Positions 26,399 to 35,109 of a stretch of DNA of 64,000 bases are shown piece by piece. Position numbers and translations under genes: made by a program. The number at the start of each line of letters is the position of its first letter. Position 1 is the first letter of the stretch. Where the stretch lies: the NCBI RefSeq assembly GCF_003049645.1, contig NZ_PYWK01000001.1, positions 1,054,001 to 1,118,000 on the forward strand. The letters are read 5' to 3'. The notes below the pieces were generated by a model, which had not been told where the DNA came from, ran no database searches, and worked only from the letters and a program-made list of their open reading frames with translations. The DNA comes from Metasolibacillus fluoroglycofenilyticus. Lineage in GTDB: Bacteria; Bacillota; Bacilli; Bacillales_A; Planococcaceae.

Positions 26399-27447
26399 AT
26401 GGAGCGGGAAGAATGGAAGAAATAAAACAAGCGAAAATTTTAGTCGTTGATGATCAAGAATATAATGTCAGCCTATTAGAGCGCATTTTACGTCGTGCAG
26501 GATTTGAGCATATATATAGCACAATGGACCCTTTTCAAGCAGGACCTCTCTTTGAAGAGAAAAATCCCGATATTGTTTTACTTGATTTGCATATGCCAGG
26601 TTTAGATGGTCTTCAAATACTTCAATCGATTCGTAGTAAAGATGCGGTTTTGCCGGTATTAATGCTGACGGCAGACTTAACACCAGAGGCTAAGAAGCAA
26701 GCTTTTCAAGAGGGGATTAGCGATTTTTTAACTAAGCCTATTGATCGAATTGATCTTGTTTTACGCATAACAAATTTATTACAAACACGTGTACTCTACG
26801 GTCAGTTACGTATGCAAAATCAATTATTGGAAGAGAAAGTACAGCAAAGAACGCAGGAGCTACAGCAGGCAAAATACGAAATTTTAAATTTATTGGCGAA
26901 GGCATCAGAGTATCGTGACGATGAAACGGGCGAGCATACAGAGCGTGTCGGTCATTTATCTGGCTTAATTGCAGAGCGTTTAAATTTACCAAAAGCTGAG
27001 ATAGAGCTTATTCGTTTAGCAGCCCCTTTACACGACATTGGAAAAATCGGCATTCCAGATCATATATTGCTAAAGCCTGGGCGCTTTGAGGCGGATGAAT
27101 TTGAACGGATGAAAACACATACGACAATCGGTGCAGATATTTTAGCGAATAGCGTGTTTTCAACGCTGAAAATGGCACGCAAAATTGCGATAGCACATCA
27201 TGAGCGCTGGGACGGGACAGGCTATCCAAACGGAATTTCAGGTGAGGCTATTCCAATTGAGGCGCGAATCGTTGCATTAGCAGATTTCTATGATGCACTA
27301 ACACATGAGCGTCCATATAAAAGGGCATGGACACCTGAAGAAACAATGGTGGAAATTCAAGCGCAAAGGGGCAAGCATTTTGACCCAGCCGTTGTCGATG
27401 TGTTTGTGGAGCTTTACAATGAGAAGTTAATCGTCGAATGCGTATAA
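26395..27447 (+). CDS. Response regulator with HD-GYP phosphodiesterase domain
   Basis: A 350-residue protein: receiver domain (about 12-125; VVDDQEYN, LLDLHMPG), a coiled-coil linker (about 135-165) and an HD-GYP domain (about 170-345). The domain is complete: HDIGKIG holds the HD pair, HHERWDGTGYP is the HHExxDGxGYP signature and ALADFYDALTHERPYK the last ligand segment. It should hydrolyse cyclic-di-GMP to pGpG/GMP when phosphorylated. ATG 26395 overlaps the previous stop; ATG 26413 is an alternative. The c-di-GMP receptor MotI/YpfA lies 10 kb further on. Confidence 0.9.
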   Translation: MNGAGRMEEIKQAKILVVDDQEYNVSLLERILRRAGFEHIYSTMDPFQAGPLFEEKNPDIVLLDLHMPGLDGLQILQSIRSKDAVLPVLMLTADLTPEAKKQAFQEGISDFLTKPIDRIDLVLRITNLLQTRVLYGQLRMQNQLLEEKVQQRTQELQQAKYEILNLLAKASEYRDDETGEHTERVGHLSGLIAERLNLPKAEIELIRLAAPLHDIGKIGIPDHILLKPGRFEADEFERMKTHTTIGADILANSVFSTLKMARKIAIAHHERWDGTGYPNGISGEAIPIEARIVALADFYDALTHERPYKRAWTPEETMVEIQAQRGKHFDPAVVDVFVELYNEKLIVECV

Positions 27448-27454
27448 AAGAAAA

Positions 27455-27502
27455 GGGCTGTAGGAAAATTGGGCGCTAGCCTGCATTTCCCTACAGCCTT
27501 AA
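27455..27502 (+). terminator. Terminator of the HD-GYP operon
   Basis: GGGCTGTAGGAAA (from 27455) pairs with TTTCCCTACAGCC (to about 27498) across a loop. The right end runs into the dehydrogenase remnant. Confidence 0.7.
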
Positions 27503-27503
27503 A

Positions 27504-27608
27504 TTAAGCTTGTGAATTTACAAGAATTTTAATATGATTTTTTTCCTTCATTAACGCTTCAAAGCCTTCTGTTACTACTTCATCTAATGCGATGTGCTTT
27601 GTCACAAT
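27504..27608 (-). pseudogene. C-terminal remnant of a zinc-type alcohol/butanediol dehydrogenase
   Basis: The minus strand reads IVTKHIALDEVV followed by TEGFEALMKEKNHIKILV and a TAA stop, 34 codons preceded by an in-frame stop. This is the typical end of 2,3-butanediol/sorbitol-type medium-chain dehydrogenases (I-DL-x-VxEGFxxLxxxK...KILV). The catalytic and Rossmann domains are gone. It marks a deletion between the HD-GYP operon and ypbB. Confidence 0.7.
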
Positions 27609-27703
27609 TTAAAATGTAAAATAGAGAATTAGCACTTAATAGGTTTTTTCTGTTAGCTGCGCTATACTGGAAGTAAATTGTCGAATGAAGGTGGGAGGCA
27701 GCG

Positions 27704-28726
27704 TTGATTTTTCAACAAATTTTACTAGCAATTTTCTTAAAATTAAATAATGAAAGAACCGTAGCCTCTGCTTATCATTTGCTGCGTGGTAAAAAGTCAG
27801 GGCAAACAATACAGGATGCTGGCATTTTTTCCTTGCATGCTTATTTTAGTCTACTGCCAAAACTTTCAAGACAAAAGTTTAATGAATCTGTTCAACTTTT
27901 TGTGGAAGCAGACTATTTGCATATGGATGAAGCTGGTTATTATACATTGACAGCTAGTGGGATAGAGCAGGCGAAAAAGGGCGTTCCTTGCACCTTTGAC
28001 GGTTGGCATTATCGAGGCAACGAGCATATTTTTTATGCGCGTCTTTCTCTTATTGTGCAAGCATTATCTCATCAATCAGCGAAGATAAAAGCGTTTATCC
28101 CCATTCAACGCGATGAAAAAATACAGTATTTTGCACGTCAATTTTTAAGACGTCACCAATATCAAGCTGGGGCTTTACAAGTGTTGCTGTTGCAGGAAAT
28201 TACAGATAGCTTGGAATCATTGGCTGTAACAGAAGAGCAGCGAGAGCTATTAATCAATCGTTTAACAGGTGTCGGTATGCCCGGCTTTACATGGCAGCAG
28301 CTTGCCTATCATGCAGAGCGTACGGAAATGGATGTCCAGCTCCTTTATATTTCCGCTTTACATAATTGGCTTCAGCATATTACACAGTATCCGTATTTAG
28401 CTGATATTGCGCAGCAGCTCCGCATTCGCATGCCACTAACAGACTCGGCCTTTCAAACAGCAAGGCTTTTTGAGCAAGGCTTTTCGCTCCAGCAAATAGC
28501 CCATACAAGAAATCTCAAGCAAAGCACGATAGAGGACCATTTAGTTGAGCTAGCGATGCACGATGCCACTTTTCCAATTGAGCATTTTGTTAAGCAGGAG
28601 GAGCTTCTACAGGTGCAACATGAGATTTCATCACGGGCTACGAAAAAATTAAAAGTATTGCGTGAGGCTTTACCGCATCTTACTTATTTCCAATTGCGTT
28701 TAGTATTAGCGAGAGGGGGCAATTAA
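27704..28726 (+). CDS. ypbB: YpbB, RecQ-associated helix-turn-helix protein
   Basis: A 340-residue protein of the YpbB family. The C-terminal part (about 245-335; ARLFEQGFSLQQIAHTRNLK and then IEDHLVEL) is a HTH_40-type domain, the same fold found at the C-terminus of many RecQ helicases. TTG 27704 is used with GGGAGG upstream. It ends exactly one base before the recQ start, so the two are coupled. A role as helicase partner or DNA-binding helper is inferred from this. Confidence 0.8.
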   Translation: MIFQQILLAIFLKLNNERTVASAYHLLRGKKSGQTIQDAGIFSLHAYFSLLPKLSRQKFNESVQLFVEADYLHMDEAGYYTLTASGIEQAKKGVPCTFDGWHYRGNEHIFYARLSLIVQALSHQSAKIKAFIPIQRDEKIQYFARQFLRRHQYQAGALQVLLLQEITDSLESLAVTEEQRELLINRLTGVGMPGFTWQQLAYHAERTEMDVQLLYISALHNWLQHITQYPYLADIAQQLRIRMPLTDSAFQTARLFEQGFSLQQIAHTRNLKQSTIEDHLVELAMHDATFPIEHFVKQEELLQVQHEISSRATKKLKVLREALPHLTYFQLRLVLARGGN

Positions 28727-30163
28727 ATGTTGGAGCAAGCATTGCAAAAGCATTTTGGTTATACGAGCTTTCGACCGGGGCAAAAAGAAGTAATTGAGCA
28801 GCTTTTAGCCGGACAAGATGTCATTGCGCTATTACCAACAGGTATGGGGAAATCCATATGCTACCAGCTCCCAGCCTATTTATTAGATGCACCAGTCCTT
28901 ATTGTTTCCCCGCTATTATCTTTAATGCAAGACCAAGTGGACCAATTGAAGCAATTTGGCGAAAAGCGTGTTATAGCTCTAAATTCATTTTTAACAGCAC
29001 AGCAAAAGCGCTATGCTCTACATTTCTTACATGAATATCGCTTTATTTTCGCATCCCCAGAAATGCTGATGCAACCTCAAGTAAAGGAGCGGCTTAAGGA
29101 GATGAGGCTTGGGCTTATCGTAGCGGATGAGGCACATTGTATTTCGCAATGGGGCTTTGACTTTCGTCCTGATTATTTGCGTTTAAGTGAAATCATTCCA
29201 ACGAATAATAAACCGCCCATTTTAGCGTTGTCTGCAACGGCAACTAAAACGGTATTGCAAGATATTGAAACCTATTTATCAATGCAGTCTCCTTTTTATT
29301 TTTTACATTCAGTGAATCGCCCGAATATTCACTTAGCAAAGCGTTTTTTTCAACAGAAGGATGAAAAAATCAAATGGATACTTGAGCATGTTAAAACGAC
29401 AGAGGGACCAGGCATTATTTATACGCAATCGCGCGGTAAAACAGAGGCGCTTAGCTTAGCGCTTCTCGAGCGTGGGATTGCAGCGGCGGCATATCATGCA
29501 GGCAAGGAGGCGGAGGACCGCCAATTTATTCAGCAGCAATTTTTAGGCGGCAAGTTAGATTGGATTGTGGCAACAAATGCATTTGGTATGGGTGTACATA
29601 AAGGTAATATTCGTCAGGTGATTCATGAATTTATGCCATCAAATATTGCGAATTATATGCAGGAAATTGGTCGTGCAGGTAGGGACGGACAGCCGGCAGT
29701 AGCGACATTGCTCTATGCAGATGGAGATGAGCAATTTTCTCAATTTATCGTGACCGAGGATTTGCCCAAAACGCAGCATATTGAACAATATATGAGCTGC
29801 TTGGCAAGCGGACATAATCCGATGCGCATGCTTGAGGCTGGCGGGATTTCTGAAACGGCTTTTCGTGTTTTGCACTATTGGATGCAGCAGGAAAGTAGTG
29901 AAGCTGTGCAAATACGCTTGCAGCAAATGGAGCTAGATAAATATAAAGCGGTACAGGAAATGCTGCAAGTCGTACACTCGACTAATTGTATGCGCGAGCA
30001 AATTGTTCATTATTTCGGTCAACAACTAACTGAAAAAACGGCGAATTGCTGCCAAAATTGTGGTCTTATTTTTGAAGAAATACTTACTGCACAATTAATT
30101 ATTGAAGAGCCAGACCAGCAATTAACATGGCAGGAGCGTTTGCAGCGAATACTGCTAGGGTGA
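28727..30163 (+). CDS. recQ: ATP-dependent DNA helicase RecQ/RecS
   Basis: A 478-residue superfamily 2 helicase unwinding 3'-5' in DNA repair. Motif I is LPTGMGKSICYQLPA, motif II ADEAHCISQWGFDFRPDY (with the RecQ aromatic-rich loop), motif III ALSATAT, motif VI QEIGRAGRDGQ. The zinc-binding Cys cluster is NCMREQI ... NCCQNCG near the end. HRDC is absent, as in the short B. subtilis RecS (about 500 residues), and the HTH_40 domain is in the upstream YpbB. GAGAGGGGG precedes ATG. Confidence 0.92.
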   Translation: MLEQALQKHFGYTSFRPGQKEVIEQLLAGQDVIALLPTGMGKSICYQLPAYLLDAPVLIVSPLLSLMQDQVDQLKQFGEKRVIALNSFLTAQQKRYALHFLHEYRFIFASPEMLMQPQVKERLKEMRLGLIVADEAHCISQWGFDFRPDYLRLSEIIPTNNKPPILALSATATKTVLQDIETYLSMQSPFYFLHSVNRPNIHLAKRFFQQKDEKIKWILEHVKTTEGPGIIYTQSRGKTEALSLALLERGIAAAAYHAGKEAEDRQFIQQQFLGGKLDWIVATNAFGMGVHKGNIRQVIHEFMPSNIANYMQEIGRAGRDGQPAVATLLYADGDEQFSQFIVTEDLPKTQHIEQYMSCLASGHNPMRMLEAGGISETAFRVLHYWMQQESSEAVQIRLQQMELDKYKAVQEMLQVVHSTNCMREQIVHYFGQQLTEKTANCCQNCGLIFEEILTAQLIIEEPDQQLTWQERLQRILLG

Positions 30164-30235
30164 AGCGCGATTGATTTTTTTGTAGAATTTAGTCATAATA
30201 TGTTTATAGAATAGTAGTGTAAGGAGGGGTGTGTT

Positions 30236-30901
30236 GTGACACAAGAAAATTATAGAGAAAAAATTGAAGAGCACCGTCAAGAAATCGAATTTGATGGTCG
30301 ATTAGAAAGAAAGTCACGCACAAGTAAAAAACCTAAAAAACGAAAAAGCCCACTTATTCGAAATATGACGATATTGTTTATATTTATACCTTTACTTGTA
30401 TTAGGCTATGTACATTTCTTTTATGAGCCGAAAAGTTTAGCAGTGGAAAAGGATGGTTCGGTTACGGTGGAGCCGAACAAGCCATCTATTGAAAATAATG
30501 AACAGCAAATAGCGGCAGCCGAAAAAGAGAAGGCTGAGCAAGAGGCAGCGGCACAGGCTGAAAAGGAAGCGGCAGCGAAAGCGCAGGCTGAACAAGAGGC
30601 ACAAGCAAAGGCGCAAGCCGAAAAGGAAGCGGCGGCGAAAGCACAGGCTGAAAAAGAAGCACAGGCAAAGGCGCAAGCCGAAAAAGAGGCAGCAGCAAAA
30701 GCACAAGCTGAAAAACAGGCGAAGGAAGATGCAGAAAAGCTAGCCTCATCTCAAACACATGTCGTTCAGCCAAATGAAAACCTGTATCGTATTTCTTTAA
30801 AATATTATAATAATGGAAACGGCGTGCAAAAAATTATGCAAGCGAATAATTTAAGCTCAGAAAATATTGTCGTTGGACAAACACTTATTATTCCGCAATA
30901 A
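30236..30901 (+). CDS. ypbE: Membrane-anchored LysM protein with Ala/Glu/Lys repeat (YpbE-like)
   Basis: A 221-residue protein: basic cytoplasmic N-terminus (about 1-40; KKPKKRKSP), one membrane helix (about 42-63), a helical low-complexity stalk (about 100-165) of repeated AEKEAAAKAQ / AEQEAQAKAQ units, and a C-terminal LysM (about 172-220; VVQPNENLYRISLKYYNNG). GTG 30236 is preceded by AAGGAGGGG. Position after recQ matches ypbE in B. subtilis. The stalk coding DNA is a tandem-like repeat and probably varies in length between strains. It likely links membrane and peptidoglycan. Confidence 0.8.
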   Translation: MTQENYREKIEEHRQEIEFDGRLERKSRTSKKPKKRKSPLIRNMTILFIFIPLLVLGYVHFFYEPKSLAVEKDGSVTVEPNKPSIENNEQQIAAAEKEKAEQEAAAQAEKEAAAKAQAEQEAQAKAQAEKEAAAKAQAEKEAQAKAQAEKEAAAKAQAEKQAKEDAEKLASSQTHVVQPNENLYRISLKYYNNGNGVQKIMQANNLSSENIVVGQTLIIPQ

Positions 30902-30959
30902 GATGAAAAAATAATAAAGCAAATATTAACGAATGACGTGTTTTTTGTAATATACTAAG

Positions 30960-30998
30960 AGGGCTACCTAGAGGGATTTAACCTTTCTAGGTAGCCCT
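30960..30998 (+). terminator. Hairpin after the LysM gene
   Basis: AGGGCTACCTAGA (30960-30972) pairs with TCTAGGTAGCCCT (30986-30998), 13 bp, then GTTTCC. TATACT at 30951-30956 just before it could be a -10, in which case the hairpin would be a leader structure of the next gene instead. Confidence 0.6.
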
Positions 30999-31037
30999 GT
31001 TTCCGTAAGAAATGCCATCGAATAGGGGTTTTAAAGT

Positions 31038-31793
31038 GTGAAATTCATATTAATAGGAGTAGGAATTATTTGCGTATGTATTTGGTATATGTGGCGTCAA
31101 GCATTTGAAAATAATGTGCGTCATCATCCTTTACAACTGCAAGGTCAAACCCCTCAAAGCTTGCGTATTTTTTTTATTTCAGATATTCATTTGCGTCTCA
31201 TTAACCAACAAATGCTAAAAGCAATCGGAAAAGTAGAGGCGGTCATTATCGGCGGTGATTTATGCGATAGGCGTACACCATTTGAGCGGGTGCGCAGCAA
31301 TATTGAACAGTTGCAGCAACTCGGTCCTATTTACTTTGTCTGGGGAAATAATGACCATGAAGTAGGAGAGCAACGCTTACGTCAGTTATTTGCTGAAATG
31401 GATGTGACAATACTTGAAAATGATGCGCAATTACTCGCAGGGCAAAATCGCATATGGCTTAGCGCCATTCAAGATACATCCACAAAAAAATATAGCTTTG
31501 AGCAGGCATTTGCGAAATGCCAAACGGATGATATTACATTTTTTATTTCACATAATCCGCAAGTTTTTTATCGTGTAGAGCGTTATTTTACACCGCAGCT
31601 AATGATGGGTGGACATTTGCATGGCGGACAAATTCGTTTTTGGAAATTCGGTGTGCATCCGAAAGGCTCTTATTCTGTGCGAAATGGAGTGCCGACGCTT
31701 ATAAGCAATGGCTATGGTACGACATTATTGCCATTGCGCTTAGGTGCGAAGCCAGAGTGTCACGTAATCGATGTGACAATTGAAGAAAAGTAA
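31038..31793 (+). CDS. ypbG: Membrane-associated metallophosphoesterase (YpbG-like)
   Basis: A 251-residue calcineurin-like phosphoesterase with an N-terminal membrane helix (about 3-17). The metal-binding motifs are FISDIHLR, GGDLCDRR, GNNDHE, ISHNP and GGHLHGGQ, in the standard order. GTG 31038 is the start. Many relatives hydrolyse lipid- or nucleotide-linked phosphoesters such as UDP-diacylglucosamine, but the substrate is not evident here. It precedes ypdA by 12 bases in one transcript. Confidence 0.85.
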   Translation: MKFILIGVGIICVCIWYMWRQAFENNVRHHPLQLQGQTPQSLRIFFISDIHLRLINQQMLKAIGKVEAVIIGGDLCDRRTPFERVRSNIEQLQQLGPIYFVWGNNDHEVGEQRLRQLFAEMDVTILENDAQLLAGQNRIWLSAIQDTSTKKYSFEQAFAKCQTDDITFFISHNPQVFYRVERYFTPQLMMGGHLHGGQIRFWKFGVHPKGSYSVRNGVPTLISNGYGTTLLPLRLGAKPECHVIDVTIEEK

Positions 31794-31805
31794 GGAGAAT
31801 GAAGT

Positions 31806-32786
31806 ATGCATAAAGTAGACGCTTTAATTGTCGGTGGTGGTCCCTGTGGCTTGGCAGCGGCAATTGAGTTACAGGCAATTGGTTTACGTCCTGTTGTGAT
31901 TGAAAAAGGCAATATCGTTAATTCGCTATATAATTACCCAACACACCAAACATTTTTCAGCACGAGTGAAAAATTAGCGATTGGTGATGTACCGTTTATT
32001 GTGGAGGAACGAAAGCCGAGGCGCAATCAAGCACTCGTTTATTATCGCGAGGTTGTGCGTGCAAAAAAAATTAATATTCACCGCTTCGAGAAGGTTGAAA
32101 AGGTAGAAAAAAGTGGCGACAACTTCAAAGTTACAACGAGTAAAGCGCTATATGAAACACCATATGTCATCATTGCAACAGGCTATTATGATAACCCAAA
32201 TTTTATGGGCATTACAGGTGAGGATTTGCCAAAGGTCTATCATTATTTTAAAGAGGCACACCCATTTTTCGATACTAAGGTATTGGTTATTGGTGGTAAA
32301 AACTCGGCTGTAGATGCCGCGTTAGAGCTACAAAAGGCTGGGGCACATGTTACAGTCGTTTATCGTGGGAGTGAATATTCGCCGAGTGTTAAGCCATGGG
32401 TGCTACCAGAGTTTGATGCTTTAGTTCGCTTAGGTGAAATTGTGATGCATTTTGATAGCGAAGTAAAAGCGATTTATGAAGAGGAAGTCGTTATTTCTAA
32501 AGCAGGCAAGCATTTGCAAATTGCGAATGATTTCGTCTTTGCAATGACAGGCTATCACCCTGACCATGACTTTATTCATGCAATGGGTGTCGAAATTGAC
32601 GCGGCAACTGGTCGCCCGCATTTTAATGAGGAGACAATGGAAACGAATGTTGCAAATCTATTTATCGCAGGTGTTATTGCGGCAGGTAATAATGCCAATG
32701 AAATCTTTATAGAGAATGGACGCTTCCATGGTGGGATGATTGCGAAGGCGGTTCAGAAGAAATTTAAAGCACCACGACGTCCTTAA
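31806..32786 (+). CDS. ypdA: YpdA family bacillithiol disulfide reductase
   Basis: A 326-residue FAD/NADPH oxidoreductase of the thioredoxin-reductase-like group lacking a CxxC redox pair. The FAD Rossmann motif is VGGGPCGLAAAIELQ near the N-terminus (its Cys is the residue tied to bacillithiol disulfide reduction), the NADPH motif VIGGKNSAVDAALE around 160, and the ATGYYDNP segment lies between. It keeps bacillithiol reduced, together with bacilliredoxins. AAGGAGAATG precedes the start. Same locus in B. subtilis. Confidence 0.9.
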   Translation: MHKVDALIVGGGPCGLAAAIELQAIGLRPVVIEKGNIVNSLYNYPTHQTFFSTSEKLAIGDVPFIVEERKPRRNQALVYYREVVRAKKINIHRFEKVEKVEKSGDNFKVTTSKALYETPYVIIATGYYDNPNFMGITGEDLPKVYHYFKEAHPFFDTKVLVIGGKNSAVDAALELQKAGAHVTVVYRGSEYSPSVKPWVLPEFDALVRLGEIVMHFDSEVKAIYEEEVVISKAGKHLQIANDFVFAMTGYHPDHDFIHAMGVEIDAATGRPHFNEETMETNVANLFIAGVIAAGNNANEIFIENGRFHGGMIAKAVQKKFKAPRRP

Positions 32787-32793
32787 ATATAGT

Positions 32794-32850
32794 AAGCTCC
32801 TAATTTGATGTGAGGAATTTTTCATTCATCTTATTAGGAGCTTGCTTTTT
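32794..32850 (+). terminator. Terminator after ypdA
   Basis: AAGCTCCTAAT (32794-32804) pairs with ATTAGGAGCTT (32833-32843), with a T-run at 32846-32850. Confidence 0.8.
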
Positions 32851-32867
32851 GTTATATTTATTTATAA

Positions 32868-33067
32868 AGGTGTTGTCCGAAAAGTCCATTTTGTTTTGAT
32901 ACCGCATTGAAATAAATGTTTTCATCGCTTGAAGGATAACACTGCTAAAGCCAATGTTCATCCCATTTTTAAAAGAGGCGTTTTCTGTTTATATGAATCA
33001 ACATTTTGTGAAACATCCTCGCTACTGTCCAAAATACCGGCAACCGCAAGGTTTTTTGGGCGCTTTT
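32868..33067 (-). repeat. Family-2 repeat, copy B (inverted)
   Basis: A 200-bp inverted copy starting AGGTGTTGTCCGAAAAGTCC and containing TTTTAAAAGAGGCGTT and TGTGAAACATCC as complement of the shared core. Its right end forms GTCCAAAATACCGG/CCGCAAGGTTTTTTGG, the terminator-like hairpin, next to the ansA stop. Confidence 0.65.
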
Positions 33068-33071
33068 ATAG

Positions 33072-34043
33072 TTAGAAAAAGTCCTTCAGCTCGACAGGAT
33101 GATGCACTTGGTTTAAGCCGATTAATAGCTTTAGGCGAGCTTTTTGACCATTGATGCCTGTAGCGAAAATAACACCTGCATCTTCTAGTTGCTTGCCTCC
33201 CCCCTCATAACCGTAAACCCCTTCTGCAATACCGTTAAAGCAGCGTGATACAAGAATGACAGGCATACCGTTTGCTACAAGTGTTTTGATACGTTTTGCC
33301 ACGGCAGGTGTGACATTGCCTTGTCCAAAGCCCTCTAACACAAGTCCATCGTATTGTAATGTAGCCACCGCATCAATTAAATCGGCTTCCATCCCTGCAT
33401 ATGCTTTTAGGAGAGCGACGCGCTTTTCTATTTTTTCAACTTCTACAAATTGGCGCTTTACAGGCATATGATGGATATGTACTGTCTTTTTTGTAATTAA
33501 GCCAATAGGGCCATATTGCGGGCTTTGGAAGGTATTGACGCTAGAAGTCGATGTTTTTGTAATATTAAATGCATGATGAATTTCATCATTCATAACAACA
33601 AGTACCCCTTTTTCACGTGCTTCCTTTGAGCAGGCTACACGCACTGCCTCTAATAAATTATATACGCCATCTGCTCCAAGTTCGTTGGAAGAACGCATTG
33701 CCCCAGTTAGAACGATGGGGAAATTATAGCGTGTTGTCAAATCTAAAAAGTAGGCTGTTTCCTCTAATGTATCTGTACCATGTGTAATCACTACTCCGTC
33801 AATTGCATATTTATCAACATGCTCAGCAATACAATTGCGCAGCAGTAGCATTTCATTTGGCGTAATATGTGGTGACGGCAAATTAAACGCCTCTACTTCG
33901 ATAATATTAGCGTAGGTCGAGAGCATATGCTTCTCTGCCCTTAGCGGGTTTTGCTCGTTTAGCATAACTGCGCCTGTGTCCGCGCTCATTTTCATTGAAA
34001 TCGTACCACCCGTATGAATTAATAAAATCGTTTTTTTTGACAT
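33072..34043 (-). CDS. ansA: L-asparaginase, type I
   Basis: A 323-residue cytoplasmic asparaginase (no signal peptide) converting asparagine to aspartate and ammonia. The first catalytic Thr is in LLIHTGGTISM (about 12-16), the second in VVITHGTDTLEETAYFL (about 84-100), and the Lys/Asp partners near GAMRSSNELGADG. AAAAGGGG-type ribosome site upstream on the minus strand. It is a single-gene unit between a family-2 repeat and a bcr1-like repeat. Confidence 0.92.
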   Translation of the reverse strand: MSKKTILLIHTGGTISMKMSADTGAVMLNEQNPLRAEKHMLSTYANIIEVEAFNLPSPHITPNEMLLLRNCIAEHVDKYAIDGVVITHGTDTLEETAYFLDLTTRYNFPIVLTGAMRSSNELGADGVYNLLEAVRVACSKEAREKGVLVVMNDEIHHAFNITKTSTSSVNTFQSPQYGPIGLITKKTVHIHHMPVKRQFVEVEKIEKRVALLKAYAGMEADLIDAVATLQYDGLVLEGFGQGNVTPAVAKRIKTLVANGMPVILVSRCFNGIAEGVYGYEGGGKQLEDAGVIFATGINGQKARLKLLIGLNQVHHPVELKDFF

Positions 34044-34122
34044 AAAAAAATCCCCTTTTGAAATCAGTATGAATGCATTTAATGTTATAATAACAATATC
34101 TAAATAAATTGTTAAGGAATGT

Positions 34123-34264
34123 TTTACCCCGCATTAACGGGCAGTAAGACAAACTTAAGTGAAAATACGCAAATGATAAGTGGGAGGCCCGTAAAAGCCC
34201 GATTGGTTCAACTAACAATCAGTGGGGAGGAGGAAAACCTCCACGGATTGAAGTTTCACTTTAT
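34123..34264 (+). repeat. bcr1-like repeat, copy 4 (shortened)
   Basis: A 142-bp copy starting TTTACCCCGCATTAACGGGC and ending GAAGTTTCACTTTAT. The left TTTAT has one change (TTTAC), and part of the middle is missing. It lies between ansA and prsW. Confidence 0.7.
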
Positions 34265-34288
34265 CTATATAGAAAAGGAGCTTACAAT

Positions 34289-34963
34289 ATGTTCATACTA
34301 TTATCAGCAGCGATAGCTCCAGCACTAGCTCTTTTAGGCTATTTTTATATGCGCAATCAAATGGCTACAGAGCCACGTAGAACGCTTATTCAAGCATTTT
34401 TATACGGGGCAGTGGTGACATTTCCTATTTTATTTATTCAATATGTGGTGGAAGAAGAACGAGCGCTTACCTCTCCATTTATGACCAATGTTGTGTTTAC
34501 AAGTACGATTGAGGAATTTTTTAAGTGGCTTATTATTTTTATTCTCATTTTTAGACATATTGAGTTTGATGATCCATATGATGGCATTTTATACGGTGCG
34601 GCTGTATCACTCGGCTTTGCTACTGTTGAGAATGTGTTATATTTATTATCGTTTGGCTTAGATACAGCCTTTGTGAGAGCATTACTTCCTGTTTCAAGCC
34701 ATGCATTGTTTGGTGTTGTAATGGGCTATTATTTTGGGAAAAATAAGTTTTCCAATAATGATAAAGAAAAGGAATATTTATTTTTATCGTTATTTATTCC
34801 GATTGCGTTGCATTTTAGCTATAATTTGATTTGGACGCTAGGTGGCAATTTTATTTACTTAATGGTGCCGTTTATGCTGTTTTTATGGTGGTTTGGCTTA
34901 CGTAAAGTAAAGCTTGCCCATCAACATTTAATTGAACATTTAATTGAAAACAATCGACATTAG
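34289..34963 (+). CDS. prsW: Intramembrane glutamic protease PrsW
   Basis: A 224-residue multi-spanning membrane protein of the PrsW/M82 family. Conserved blocks are the EE pair in TSTIEEFFKW, the GAAVSLGFATVENVLYL stretch with its Glu, SSHALFGVVMGYYFG and PIALHFSYNLIW with His residues. In B. subtilis PrsW makes the site-1 cut in anti-sigma RsiW. Here RsiX is the only anti-sigma in view, and whether PrsW acts on it is unknown. AAAGGAG precedes ATG. Same place as in B. subtilis, before sleB. Confidence 0.9.
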   Translation: MFILLSAAIAPALALLGYFYMRNQMATEPRRTLIQAFLYGAVVTFPILFIQYVVEEERALTSPFMTNVVFTSTIEEFFKWLIIFILIFRHIEFDDPYDGILYGAAVSLGFATVENVLYLLSFGLDTAFVRALLPVSSHALFGVVMGYYFGKNKFSNNDKEKEYLFLSLFIPIALHFSYNLIWTLGGNFIYLMVPFMLFLWWFGLRKVKLAHQHLIEHLIENNRH

Positions 34964-35015
34964 AAGGTATTTGAAAAGTAGGCAGACACGCCACTTTCCA
35001 GATACCTTTTGCTTT
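34964..35015 (+). terminator. Terminator after prsW
   Basis: AAGGTATTTGAAAAGT pairs, with mismatches, with ACTTTCCAGATACCTT near 34992-35008, then TTGCTTTTTG. It resembles the rsiX terminator in arms and tail. Confidence 0.65.
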
Positions 35016-35109
35016 TTGCTTAGGAAAGCTCTGCTCCAATTAGAAAAATAAATATCAGATGTATAAATCAAGGCGCACTTCGCATGCTATGAAAAAAGGA
35101 GAGGTGTGC

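Noticed and set aside
30530..30725. Possible VNTR or CRISPR-like repeat
   Set aside because: It is the coding repeat of the Ala/Glu/Lys stalk in the LysM protein, in frame throughout.
30437..30773. Two antisense frames of 89 and 95 codons opposite the LysM gene
   Set aside because: They are artefacts of the Ala/Glu/Lys-rich repeat, giving Leu/Phe/Arg- or Leu/Pro-rich nonsense on the other strand.
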